Of a DNA stretch of 64,000 nucleotides, positions 17,438 to 24,706 are shown piece by piece. The stretch's first letter is position 1. Every line of letters begins with the position of its first letter. A program made the translations under genes and the position numbers. Location: the NCBI RefSeq assembly GCF_900637665.1, contig NZ_LR134386.1:2782501-2846500 (forward strand). Direction: 5' to 3'. The notes under the pieces are model-generated. The model did not search any database. It saw only the letters and a list, made by a program, of their open reading frames with translations, and was not told where the DNA came from. Source of the DNA: Chryseobacterium nakagawai. Its GTDB lineage: Bacteria; Bacteroidota; Bacteroidia; Flavobacteriales; Weeksellaceae.

Positions 17438-19485
17438 GAGACTCTGTCTAAATCTGACTGTAAATTTAAAAGTTCCTGTTTTGTATTAAGGTAATAAGTA
17501 GTTAAAAGACCCTGATATTTTTCAATCAATAAGGATACTGAATCTACCTCATTCTGAAGATATCGATCATTATTGAAATAAATATATTCAGTATTTACAA
17601 ACTGCTGAAGAAGATTATTTTCTTCATCCGTCAGGAATTCTTTGTAAGCAGAATTTTCCAAAAGGTTTCTGATCTTTTGTTTAAACGGTTTTTCTGCCTT
17701 CAAAAGCTTTGCTCTGTGTTTACGAATTTCTTCAAAAGGTAAAGTAACCGCCATGAATTGTAAGTATCCAATAAATTCATTAAGGTTTTCTTGAAATTCA
17801 TCAAATTCTTTGTCTATTGCTGACATTTTTTTGTATTGACGTATTAAATCCATTCGCTGTTCATCAGTGCATATATGATAATAATACTGGAAAATGGATT
17901 TGTCGTTTGTATCAAGCTCAGCAGTTACCTGGGTAAGTTCTTTTTCAAGTTGTGGGATAATGTTTCCAGCATCTTTTGCTTTGTGTAAGGTACCGTTATA
18001 TCTGAACGTTTTTATTTCTTTTGGTTGAGAAACTAAATATTTTAAAGTTTGAAGATCTTGTTCTATCCCTGCTTTTTCATACACAAGAGAAACTTTTTTA
18101 TCACTGAAAAGATCAGATCCATGCTGAAGCTTGGAATTTGGAATAATAGCTTCAATATTTTCTAAAATAGGGGTGTGCCTTTCATAATAACCATTAAAAC
18201 AAGAAATAAGAAGTTGATAATTATTGTTTTCCAAATAAAGCGAGGTAAAAGTTTCGTCTTCAATAACTTCTCCAACATTTTTAATATTTAATAATGTGAG
18301 ATACTTTGAAGTTAAAGTTTCGCATATATTTTCATAACCTTTTATTATTTCTCCCGCAGGTCTGTGATCTCTGCTTGTGTTTTCGGATTCGTTCCCTTTA
18401 ATCCTTTTGACTCTCTTGGCAATATCGGGATGAGATGCCCATTGGTCTTCAATCTCAATTCTGGATTTGTTATATCGGGTCAAATCTTCCAAATCTATTT
18501 GTGGAAGTCCGTTTACATAAGGATGATTATTTCTTTCACTGAAAATTTTCATTAAAGAAACCTGATTTTTGTAAATATTTTTAGGAAGATATTTCTGATT
18601 GCTTTCAATATAGAAATTGAGCGTATAAGTAAGAGCAGCATCACTCAATTCCAATCTCAATAACGATGAAATCTGCTCCTCAGGATTTGTTATGAACGTT
18701 GAGATTGCATCGGCATGATATTCCATTTCTCTTTGAAGCGAAGCGTGATTTTTAAAAAGAAAATTTGAAATACTTTTAAGAATATATTGAAATGCACTGA
18801 TGAAACTCACTGAGATGAGACCGAAAATTTTAAAAAATACATTGCCTCCTGAAAACGCTATAATGAAATTTTCATAATCTTTATTATTATAAACGGTTTC
18901 AAAAATGATTTTTTCGGCCTGATTCACATAACCACCTACTTTCATACTTCTTTGAGAAAAATGCCCAAACTCATGAGCAAGAACCGTTCTCAATTCTCCG
19001 GCACTTGTTGAATTAATAAGTCCCATGCCTATAGTAAGGTTTTTCTTTACGGGTAGAAACATACTCCAGAAAATAGAATTATAGCTTACACTGGCATTTA
19101 CCTCCGGCGAAAGAAAAACTTTCTTGGGAGCCTGAACTTTTGTTTTCATTACAATTTCGTCAATCATATTAAAAAGTTCGGGTTGATGGGAGCGTGTTAC
19201 TTCTATCAGATGACGTGTACTGTAATTATTTTTTCTGAAAATAAATCGGATAAGAAAGATAAATACAAAAACACCTATACTAAATAATCCTACTGCACCA
19301 AAAATAGTAAAATAATTAACTTTAATACTCAATAGCTGGATGGCACCATAACCTAATAGGAAAACCATTAGGAGAGAGGTTAGGATAAGTATTAAATATA
19401 TCAGAAAAAAAACTGAAACTGATATAATAGCAGAAGTCAGCTTAGATTGATAAGCAGTTGAAATTTTGGGCAGGTTATTAGTCAT
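17434..19485 (-). CDS. Membrane-bound M48-family metalloprotease
   Basis: 683 residues. Two N-terminal membrane segments (about 20-50 and 55-90) precede a zincin domain with VLAHEFGHFSQRS; the HEFGH zinc motif is near residue 170, followed by the downstream metal ligand region REMEYHADA. Typical HtpX/M48 proteins are about 300 residues, so the C-terminal half, rich in charged helices, is an extension of unknown role. Probably acts at the inner membrane. It is the second gene of an operon with the HD hydrolase 14 bp upstream. Confidence 0.85.
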   Translation of the reverse strand: MTNNLPKISTAYQSKLTSAIISVSVFFLIYLILILTSLLMVFLLGYGAIQLLSIKVNYFTIFGAVGLFSIGVFVFIFLIRFIFRKNNYSTRHLIEVTRSHQPELFNMIDEIVMKTKVQAPKKVFLSPEVNASVSYNSIFWSMFLPVKKNLTIGMGLINSTSAGELRTVLAHEFGHFSQRSMKVGGYVNQAEKIIFETVYNNKDYENFIIAFSGGNVFFKIFGLISVSFISAFQYILKSISNFLFKNHASLQREMEYHADAISTFITNPEEQISSLLRLELSDAALTYTLNFYIESNQKYLPKNIYKNQVSLMKIFSERNNHPYVNGLPQIDLEDLTRYNKSRIEIEDQWASHPDIAKRVKRIKGNESENTSRDHRPAGEIIKGYENICETLTSKYLTLLNIKNVGEVIEDETFTSLYLENNNYQLLISCFNGYYERHTPILENIEAIIPNSKLQHGSDLFSDKKVSLVYEKAGIEQDLQTLKYLVSQPKEIKTFRYNGTLHKAKDAGNIIPQLEKELTQVTAELDTNDKSIFQYYYHICTDEQRMDLIRQYKKMSAIDKEFDEFQENLNEFIGYLQFMAVTLPFEEIRKHRAKLLKAEKPFKQKIRNLLENSAYKEFLTDEENNLLQQFVNTEYIYFNNDRYLQNEVDSVSLLIEKYQGLLTTYYLNTKQELLNLQSDLDRVS

Positions 19486-19499
19486 TTGTGTGTTTTTTA

Positions 19500-19946
19500 T
19501 TAATATTTCTCTATAAGATAACGATAGGCTTTAAGATATTTATTAAACCTTTTAATGTCTTTAGGAGTAAGTTCTCGGTTTACTCTTCTAAGATCCATAT
19601 TATCACGAAGATCATTAATTTTTACTGCGACCGCAAGAAGGGATCTTTCTGTTCTTTTAATGAATTCATCATAGTCTTCTTCCGGATCGAATTTGGTAAG
19701 GCAGCTGATGGCGAAAATAATGTATTCGGGAAATCCTTCTGCTCTTAAATAATCAAGGCTGAATTCCAATGGATGATCTTCTACAACATCATGCAGCACA
19801 CCAACGATTTTTTCATCAATTGTTTTACCATATTCCATGACACGCATAACGTGGGCAATATAAGGAGCGTGGTATTTATCAGTTTGTCCTTTATGAGCCT
19901 TATCGGCAATCTTTATAGCTTTATTGAGTAATTCTTCTTTTGTCAT
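19500..19946 (-). CDS. HD-domain hydrolase related to the SpoT hydrolase domain
   Basis: 148 residues from ATG 19946 (MTKEELLNKAI). An 18-codon upstream extension overlaps a terminator stem and is rejected. Visible motifs are H32, H52-D53 and the HDxxED block HDVVED (52-57), as in the metal-dependent HD core of (p)ppGpp hydrolases; no synthetase, TGS or ACT domain is present. It matches small stand-alone alarmone-hydrolase-like proteins (Mesh1/SAH type), but other nucleotides are possible. Cytoplasmic; first gene of an operon with the M48 protease. Confidence 0.75.
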   Translation of the reverse strand: MTKEELLNKAIKIADKAHKGQTDKYHAPYIAHVMRVMEYGKTIDEKIVGVLHDVVEDHPLEFSLDYLRAEGFPEYIIFAISCLTKFDPEEDYDEFIKRTERSLLAVAVKINDLRDNMDLRRVNRELTPKDIKRFNKYLKAYRYLIEKY

Positions 19947-19974
19947 TTTTCTATGAAAATAGAGTACAAAAATA

Positions 19975-20004
19975 AAAAATGCCTTAAAAATATAAGACAT
20001 TTTT
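19975..20004 (-). terminator. Terminator of the YegP-family gene
   Basis: AAAAATGCCTTA (19975-19986) pairs with TAAGACATTTTT (19993-20004) with one C-A mismatch, just beyond the stop of the 20027 gene. Confidence 0.55.
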
Positions 20005-20026
20005 GTGAAGATTATTTCGTAATAAT

Positions 20027-20362
20027 CTAGAAATTTGTTTCATCCTCTACAGGAGCATTGGGAGCATTGTTTTTTACAGATTCTATTCCGTTTTCCATGC
20101 CGTTATCAGATTCATACATTTGGCTGGTTCCGATGATTTGTCCGTTTCCGGCTTTAAGGTTAAAATAACATCTGCCATCCCTGGCAGTATTTCTTTCAAA
20201 TTTGGCATCTTCCTGAGAATTGATCTTTATAGAATTGATTCCGCTCTCACAGGACGGTTTTGTGCTGTATCCCTGGCTTGTTAAAATTACCTGACCGTTT
20301 CCTGCCTTCAGATTAAATTGAAAATCACCATTGGTTCTTTTAGAAATAATAAATTTTCCCAT
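20027..20362 (-). CDS. YegP family protein with tandem DUF1508 repeats
   Basis: 111 residues, cytoplasmic. Two copies of the DUF1508 unit are visible: FQFNLKAGNGQVILTSQGY (about 14-32) and CYFNLKAGNGQIIGTSQMY (about 65-83), each followed by a helix with GI-S-K residues. This is the usual length and layout of YegP proteins, whose function is unknown. The C-terminal tail is acidic and disordered-looking (NNAPNAPVEDETNF). Single-gene unit with its own terminator. Confidence 0.88.
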   Translation of the reverse strand: MGKFIISKRTNGDFQFNLKAGNGQVILTSQGYSTKPSCESGINSIKINSQEDAKFERNTARDGRCYFNLKAGNGQIIGTSQMYESDNGMENGIESVKNNAPNAPVEDETNF

Positions 20363-20475
20363 AAGTTCGTATTTTGAGTTAGTGGCTTTAGTTATACTAA
20401 ATTTAGTAAAAAATATTGAAATCTAAAATTCTATAAAGTTGAAATGAACATACTATTAATATTTGGATTAAAGAA

Positions 20476-20500
20476 AAAACGCCCCAAAATGGGACGTTTT
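20476..20500 (-). terminator. Terminator of the beta-oxidation operon
   Basis: AAAACGCCCC and GGGACGTTTT form a stem with one mismatch around AAAAT, preceded by further A residues that give a U-run on the minus strand. It lies 25 bp beyond the acyl-CoA dehydrogenase stop. Confidence 0.65.
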
Positions 20501-20524
20501 GAAATCAAATTTATGTTATAAAGA

Positions 20525-22300
20525 CTAATAAGTTCCTTTTTCAATATAGTGAGCAGCCACCTTCTCAGTTAATGCTACTACATTTGGATGATTAGTATAC
20601 TTAGTGAATCTTCTTAATCCTGAAAGCATCATTCTCTGCTCATCTCCTTCAGCGAAAGAAATGATTCCTTCCTTAGCAGCTACGATGATCTTTTCAACAG
20701 CTTTGTAAAGGTTCAATTGAGCCATGGCTGCTTCTACAGAGTCAGGAGAGAAGTGTTTCTCAGCTCTTAATACTGCAGATTCTGCCATATAGATCTGGTT
20801 AAGGATCTCAGAAGCATTCAATAATAAGTGTTGTTGCTTTTCAATATCCATCATGTATTTTTGAAGAGCTGCTCCGGAAACCATTAGGAATACTTTCTTA
20901 AGATTAGCGATAATAGCTTTCTCTTCACTCATGAATTCTGAATAATCAGGAACTTCAAATGAAGGAATACCCATCAATTCTTTGCTGATAGCCATTGCAG
21001 GAGATAAAAGGTCTAATTCACCTTTCATCGCTCTTTTAATAAGCATTCCTACTGCTAATAATCTGTTGATTTCGTTCGTTCCTTCATAGATTCTTCCAAT
21101 TCTCGCATCTCTCCAGGCAGATTCCATTGGAGTATCTTCAGAGAATCCCATTCCACCATAAATCTGAATTCCTTCATCGGCAGTATTTTGGGTAAGATCA
21201 GATACAAAAACTTTAAGGATAGAAGCTTCTACTGCAAATTCTTCAACCCCTTTTAATTCAGCTTGCTGATGATCCATTCCTCCGGAAACTAATTCTTCGA
21301 TTTTATCTTCAACATTTTTTGCTAAACGGTATGAACCTGCTTCACTTACGAAAACTCCGGTTGACATTTCAGCAAGCTTCTTTCTGATCGCTCCGAAAGT
21401 AGAGATCGAAACTCCGAATTGTTTTCTTTCATTTGAATATTGAATAGAGTGGTTTAAAATTCTTCTTTGTCCGTCAAGATTTGCTGCAGCCAATTTAATT
21501 CTACCAACATTTAATGCATTCAAAGCGATTTTAAAACCATTATTTCTTTCACCCAACATATTTTCTACAGGAACTTTCATATCATTGAAGAAAACCTGGC
21601 GGGTAGAAGAGGAACGAATCCCTAATTTATGCTCTTCTTCTCCAAAAGTTAAGCTTTCAGGGTTTTCCAGTTCAGAACGGTTGATGACGAACCCGGTGAT
21701 GTTTTTATCATCATCAATTTTAGCAAACAGAGTGAAAGTATCAGCAAAACCTGCATTGGAAATCCACATTTTTTGACCGTTGATGATATAATGTTTTCCA
21801 TCATCTGACAATTTTGCTCTGGTTTTTCCTGAATTGGCATCAGAACCCGCATCCGGTTCAGTCAAACAATAAGCACCAAATTTTGTTCCGTTCGCTAAAT
21901 CCGGAAGATATTTCTTTTTTAATTCCTCAGTTCCGTAAAGGAGAGTAGGAAGTGTTCCTATTCCTGTATGCGCTCCATAAGCTGTTGCTAATGATCCATT
22001 TCCACCTGAAACGTAATCACAAGCCAACATTGTACTCACAAATCCCATTCCAAGACCTCCATATTCTTCAGGGACAGTAATTCCCAAAAGTCCCATTTCT
22101 CCTAATTGACGCATTTTCTCTTCAGTCAATGCATAATCCTTTTTCTCAAAACGATCATGTTGTGGAACAACTTCTCTATCTATAAATTCTTTCGCAGAAT
22201 CGCGAAGCATTTTTTGTTCTTCACTCAGTTCTTCAAGACTGAAAATTTCATTTGCAGGAATTTCCTTGATCAGGAATTCACCTCCTTTTAATGTAGCCAT
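20525..22300 (-). CDS. Acyl-CoA dehydrogenase
   Basis: 591 residues. FAD enzyme for the first step of fatty-acid beta-oxidation, acyl-CoA to trans-2-enoyl-CoA. Visible: EQKMLRDSAKEFI at the N-terminus, the FAD/substrate block YCLTEPDAGSDA, QKMWISNAGFAD, and RIYEGTNEINRL containing the catalytic Glu. It has a C-terminal helical extension of about 170 residues beyond the usual 380, as in VLCAD-like bacterial members. It is the last gene of the marR-hydroxyacyl-CoA dehydrogenase-thiolase operon. A four-helix-bundle cassette now separates it from the thiolase gene. Confidence 0.93.
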   Translation of the reverse strand: MATLKGGEFLIKEIPANEIFSLEELSEEQKMLRDSAKEFIDREVVPQHDRFEKKDYALTEEKMRQLGEMGLLGITVPEEYGGLGMGFVSTMLACDYVSGGNGSLATAYGAHTGIGTLPTLLYGTEELKKKYLPDLANGTKFGAYCLTEPDAGSDANSGKTRAKLSDDGKHYIINGQKMWISNAGFADTFTLFAKIDDDKNITGFVINRSELENPESLTFGEEEHKLGIRSSSTRQVFFNDMKVPVENMLGERNNGFKIALNALNVGRIKLAAANLDGQRRILNHSIQYSNERKQFGVSISTFGAIRKKLAEMSTGVFVSEAGSYRLAKNVEDKIEELVSGGMDHQQAELKGVEEFAVEASILKVFVSDLTQNTADEGIQIYGGMGFSEDTPMESAWRDARIGRIYEGTNEINRLLAVGMLIKRAMKGELDLLSPAMAISKELMGIPSFEVPDYSEFMSEEKAIIANLKKVFLMVSGAALQKYMMDIEKQQHLLLNASEILNQIYMAESAVLRAEKHFSPDSVEAAMAQLNLYKAVEKIIVAAKEGIISFAEGDEQRMMLSGLRRFTKYTNHPNVVALTEKVAAHYIEKGTY

Positions 22301-22320
22301 ATATTATTTTATTTTTTATT

Positions 22321-22405
22321 TTTTTGAGACTTTTAGATAATAGACGTATAGATGATAGATGTTGAATCTTGTCTATTATCTCTCTGTCTATTATTGATCT
22401 ATTCT
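22321..22405. repeat. Left copy of the direct repeat flanking the four-helix-bundle gene
   Basis: About 85 bp sharing with 22794-22876 the blocks TTTTTGAGACTTTTAG, AGATGATAGATGTTGAA and near-identical (T)CTATTATCTCTC-GTCTATTAT. It also has an internal 11-bp inverted repeat (22335-22345 with 22371-22381), so it can fold as a hairpin. Confidence 0.65.
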
Positions 22406-22410
22406 CTTAA

Positions 22411-22779
22411 TTAATCTTTATTTAAAGTATTCTGAAACACCATTGTTGCTTTTTGAAATTCCTCAATTTTAAGTTCAAAGATTTCCCCTTTTTCGTCAGA
22501 TAAATATTTTCTGTGATTGGCTAACAATATTTGTGTTTGTAATTCAAATGATGAGCCTAAAGAAATATCCAGAAAATGACTAAAAGACTTATTCGTTCTG
22601 CTTGAACCTTCAGCTATATTGGATGGAATTGAAATTGCACATCTGTCCATTTGACTTTTCAAACCATATTTTTCATAAGTTGGAAAAGTATCGGTAAGAT
22701 CTAATGCATTTTTTGATAATTCTAAAGCCAGTTGCCAAATTTTAAGCTTCTTGAAATTATGTCTTTTAAAATCACTCAT
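22411..22779 (-). CDS. Four-helix bundle protein (S23/IVP family)
   Basis: 122 residues. The pattern FKKLKIWQLALELSK...YGLKSQMDRCAISIPSNIAEGSSR is typical of the S23 (PF05635-type) four-helix bundle proteins, first known from 23S rRNA intervening sequences and related to DGR accessory protein Avd. The length is normal. The biochemical role is unknown; binding to structured nucleic acid is likely from the family. It sits inside the beta-oxidation operon, unrelated to its neighbours, and is bracketed by about 83-bp direct repeats, so it looks like an inserted cassette. Confidence 0.85.
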   Translation of the reverse strand: MSDFKRHNFKKLKIWQLALELSKNALDLTDTFPTYEKYGLKSQMDRCAISIPSNIAEGSSRTNKSFSHFLDISLGSSFELQTQILLANHRKYLSDEKGEIFELKIEEFQKATMVFQNTLNKD

Positions 22780-22793
22780 GTTTGCTTCTTTGG

Positions 22794-22876
22794 TTTTTGA
22801 GACTTTTAGTAAATAGACAGATGATAGATGTTGAACTATGTTTATTATCTCTCCGTCTATTATCTATTTGTCTATA
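22794..22876. repeat. Right copy of the direct repeat flanking the four-helix-bundle gene
   Basis: About 83 bp in the same orientation as 22321-22405, with only small indels and scattered substitutions. Its end overlaps the stop codon of the thiolase gene (22872), so the whole thiolase/dehydrogenase gap consists of repeat, gene, repeat. Confidence 0.65.
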
Positions 22877-24050
22877 GTAGTTCAAAAATTGAAGCCGCTC
22901 CTTGTCCGGTTCCCACACACATAGAAACCATTCCGTATTTGTTCCCACGTCTTCTCATTTCGTCAAGAAGTTGTACGGTCAATTTTGTTCCTGTACATCC
23001 AAGTGGGTGACCAAGAGCGATTGCTCCTCCGTTTACGTTTAAGATATCAGGATTTAAACCTAGCTCTTTTTTGATCGCCACTGATTGTGATGCAAATGCT
23101 TCGTTTAATTCGATTAATTCAATATCTTTTAATTCAAGACCAGCTTGTTTCAATGCTTTTGGAATAGCATAGATAGGCCCCATTCCCATAATTCTTGGCT
23201 CAAGACCTGCTGCTGCATAAGCTACTAATCTTGCTTCCGGCTCAAGACCTAATTCTTTTACCATTTCCTCGCTCATTACCATGACAAAAGCAGCACCATC
23301 ACTCATCTGAGAAGAGTTTCCGGCAGTTACGCTCCCTCCGTTAGCGAAAACAGGTCTAAGTTTCGCTAAACCTGCTAGAGAAGTATCAGCTCTTGGACCT
23401 TCATCTACCGAGAAATCAAATTTCTTCGTCTGAATCTTCTGATTTTCATCAAGGAAATTATATTCTACAGGGATCGGAACAATCTGGTTGGCAAATTTTC
23501 CCTCCTGGTTAGCTTTTAAAGCCTTCATATGAGATTCAAATGCAAACTGATCTTGTTCTTCTCTGCTAATATTGTACTGTTTTGCTACTTCTTCAGCAGT
23601 GTAACCCATTCCCCAATAATAATCAGGGTTTGTTTTAGCGATATCCGTTTCTGGAACCGGTTTGTAACCACCCATCGGGATATAAGACATAGATTCTGTA
23701 CCTCCTGCAATGATACAATCTGCCATTCCAGCCTGTATCTTTGCAGAAGCAATTGCAATAGCCTCACTTCCTGAAGCACAGTATCTGTTTACGGTTACTC
23801 CCGGAACTTTATCTGTATTTAGACCCATCAGAGATATCAAACGGGCTACGTTTAATCCTTGCTCTGCCTCAGGCATTGCATTTCCTACAATAAGGTCATC
23901 AATTCTGTTTTTATCTAATTGTGGAAGCTCAGCCATTAACTTTTCAATAACTGTTGCTGCCATTACGTCAGGACGTGTAAAGCGTAGGGAACCTTTTGGC
24001 GCTTTTCCTACTGCTGATCTAAATCCTTTTACGATGTATGCTGTTTTCAT
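22872..24050 (-). CDS. Acetyl-CoA C-acyltransferase (thiolase)
   Basis: 392 residues, the normal length for FadA-type thiolases. It cleaves 3-ketoacyl-CoA to acetyl-CoA plus a shortened acyl-CoA. The nucleophile Cys91 lies in NRYCASGSEAIAIA, the catalytic His in GGAIALGHPLGCTGT, and the second Cys in SMCVGTGQGAA. It lies between the hydratase/dehydrogenase and acyl-CoA dehydrogenase genes of one leftward operon. The upstream junction carries a REP-transposase cassette and the downstream one a four-helix-bundle cassette. Confidence 0.94.
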   Translation of the reverse strand: MKTAYIVKGFRSAVGKAPKGSLRFTRPDVMAATVIEKLMAELPQLDKNRIDDLIVGNAMPEAEQGLNVARLISLMGLNTDKVPGVTVNRYCASGSEAIAIASAKIQAGMADCIIAGGTESMSYIPMGGYKPVPETDIAKTNPDYYWGMGYTAEEVAKQYNISREEQDQFAFESHMKALKANQEGKFANQIVPIPVEYNFLDENQKIQTKKFDFSVDEGPRADTSLAGLAKLRPVFANGGSVTAGNSSQMSDGAAFVMVMSEEMVKELGLEPEARLVAYAAAGLEPRIMGMGPIYAIPKALKQAGLELKDIELIELNEAFASQSVAIKKELGLNPDILNVNGGAIALGHPLGCTGTKLTVQLLDEMRRRGNKYGMVSMCVGTGQGAASIFELL

Positions 24051-24084
24051 TTTTGTTTAATTAAATTGTTTTTGAAAGATTTTT

Positions 24085-24158
24085 GCCTCGTAGAGGTAAA
24101 CTGTTTATAGTTATATTGTTTTGCAATTTGTGGAGCTCCGTAGGAGCGACCTGTTAAT
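24085..24158. repeat. Two REP-like units, forward, left of the RAYT gene
   Basis: Unit 1 is GCCTCGTAGAGG followed by TAAACTGTT (24085-24110). Unit 2 is GAGCTCCGTAGGAGC followed by GACCTGTTAAT (about 24132-24158). Each is a small hairpin plus a conserved (G)ACCTGTTAAT tail. Unit 2 contains the stop codon of the transposase. Confidence 0.7.
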
Positions 24159-24618
24159 CTTCAGTCCATTCAAATAAATATTTTGGATCATATTCAATTT
24201 CAAATTTTGACATAAAATCCAAATATTCTTCTCTAAAAGTTTTCTTTTTATGATGATCCTCCTGATTTAAAATATATTTTACAACCGAATCAACACTACT
24301 TTTAGAATAAGAAAAAGCTCCGTATCCTTCCTGCCAATTGAACTTTCCATTCATCCATCTTTTTTCATTGATGAATTTTGAAGATCCTGCTTTAATATCT
24401 CTTACTAAATCTGAAACTGACATTGTCGGATTCATACTTACAAGTACATGAACATGGTCAGGCATTGCAAAAACTGCAAATAATTTTTGATTTCTATTAG
24501 ATACAATACCTGTAATTAATTTATGTAATTCTTCTCTGTTTTCTTTTGAGATCAGGTTTTGTCTTCCTTTTACTGCAAAGACAATTTGAATATAAATCTG
24601 TGTATAAGTATTGGCCAT
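24154..24618 (-). mobile_element. REP-associated tyrosine transposase (IS200-like, RAYT) gene
   Basis: 154-residue Y1 transposase. The HUH motif HVH is at residues 55-57 (AMPDHVHVLVS), the block NWQEGYGAFSYSKSSVD follows, and the likely catalytic Tyr115 is in VVKYILNQEDHH. Length and motifs match TnpA of IS200/IS605 single-strand transposases and RAYTs. It is flanked by two REP-like hairpin units on each side in opposite orientation, the pattern of a RAYT with its cognate REPs. It probably rides on operon transcription between hydratase and thiolase genes. No frame damage is visible. Confidence 0.87.
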
Positions 24619-24624
24619 AAAAAC

Positions 24625-24702
24625 TAACAGGTCGCCTCTACGAGGCTCTCTAATCTTTTAAAATTATTCTATAGCTATTAACAGTTCGCTCCTCCGGAGC
24701 TC
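24625..24702. repeat. Two REP-like units, inverted, right of the RAYT gene
   Basis: Unit 3 is TAACAGGTCGCCTCTACGAGGC (24625-24648 with its last bases) and unit 4 is TTAACAGTTCGCTCC followed by TCCGGAGCTC (24678-24702). Both are inverted relative to units 1 and 2. Unit 4 ends 4 bp before the stop codon of the hydroxyacyl-CoA dehydrogenase gene. Confidence 0.7.
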
Positions 24703-24706
24703 GCCT

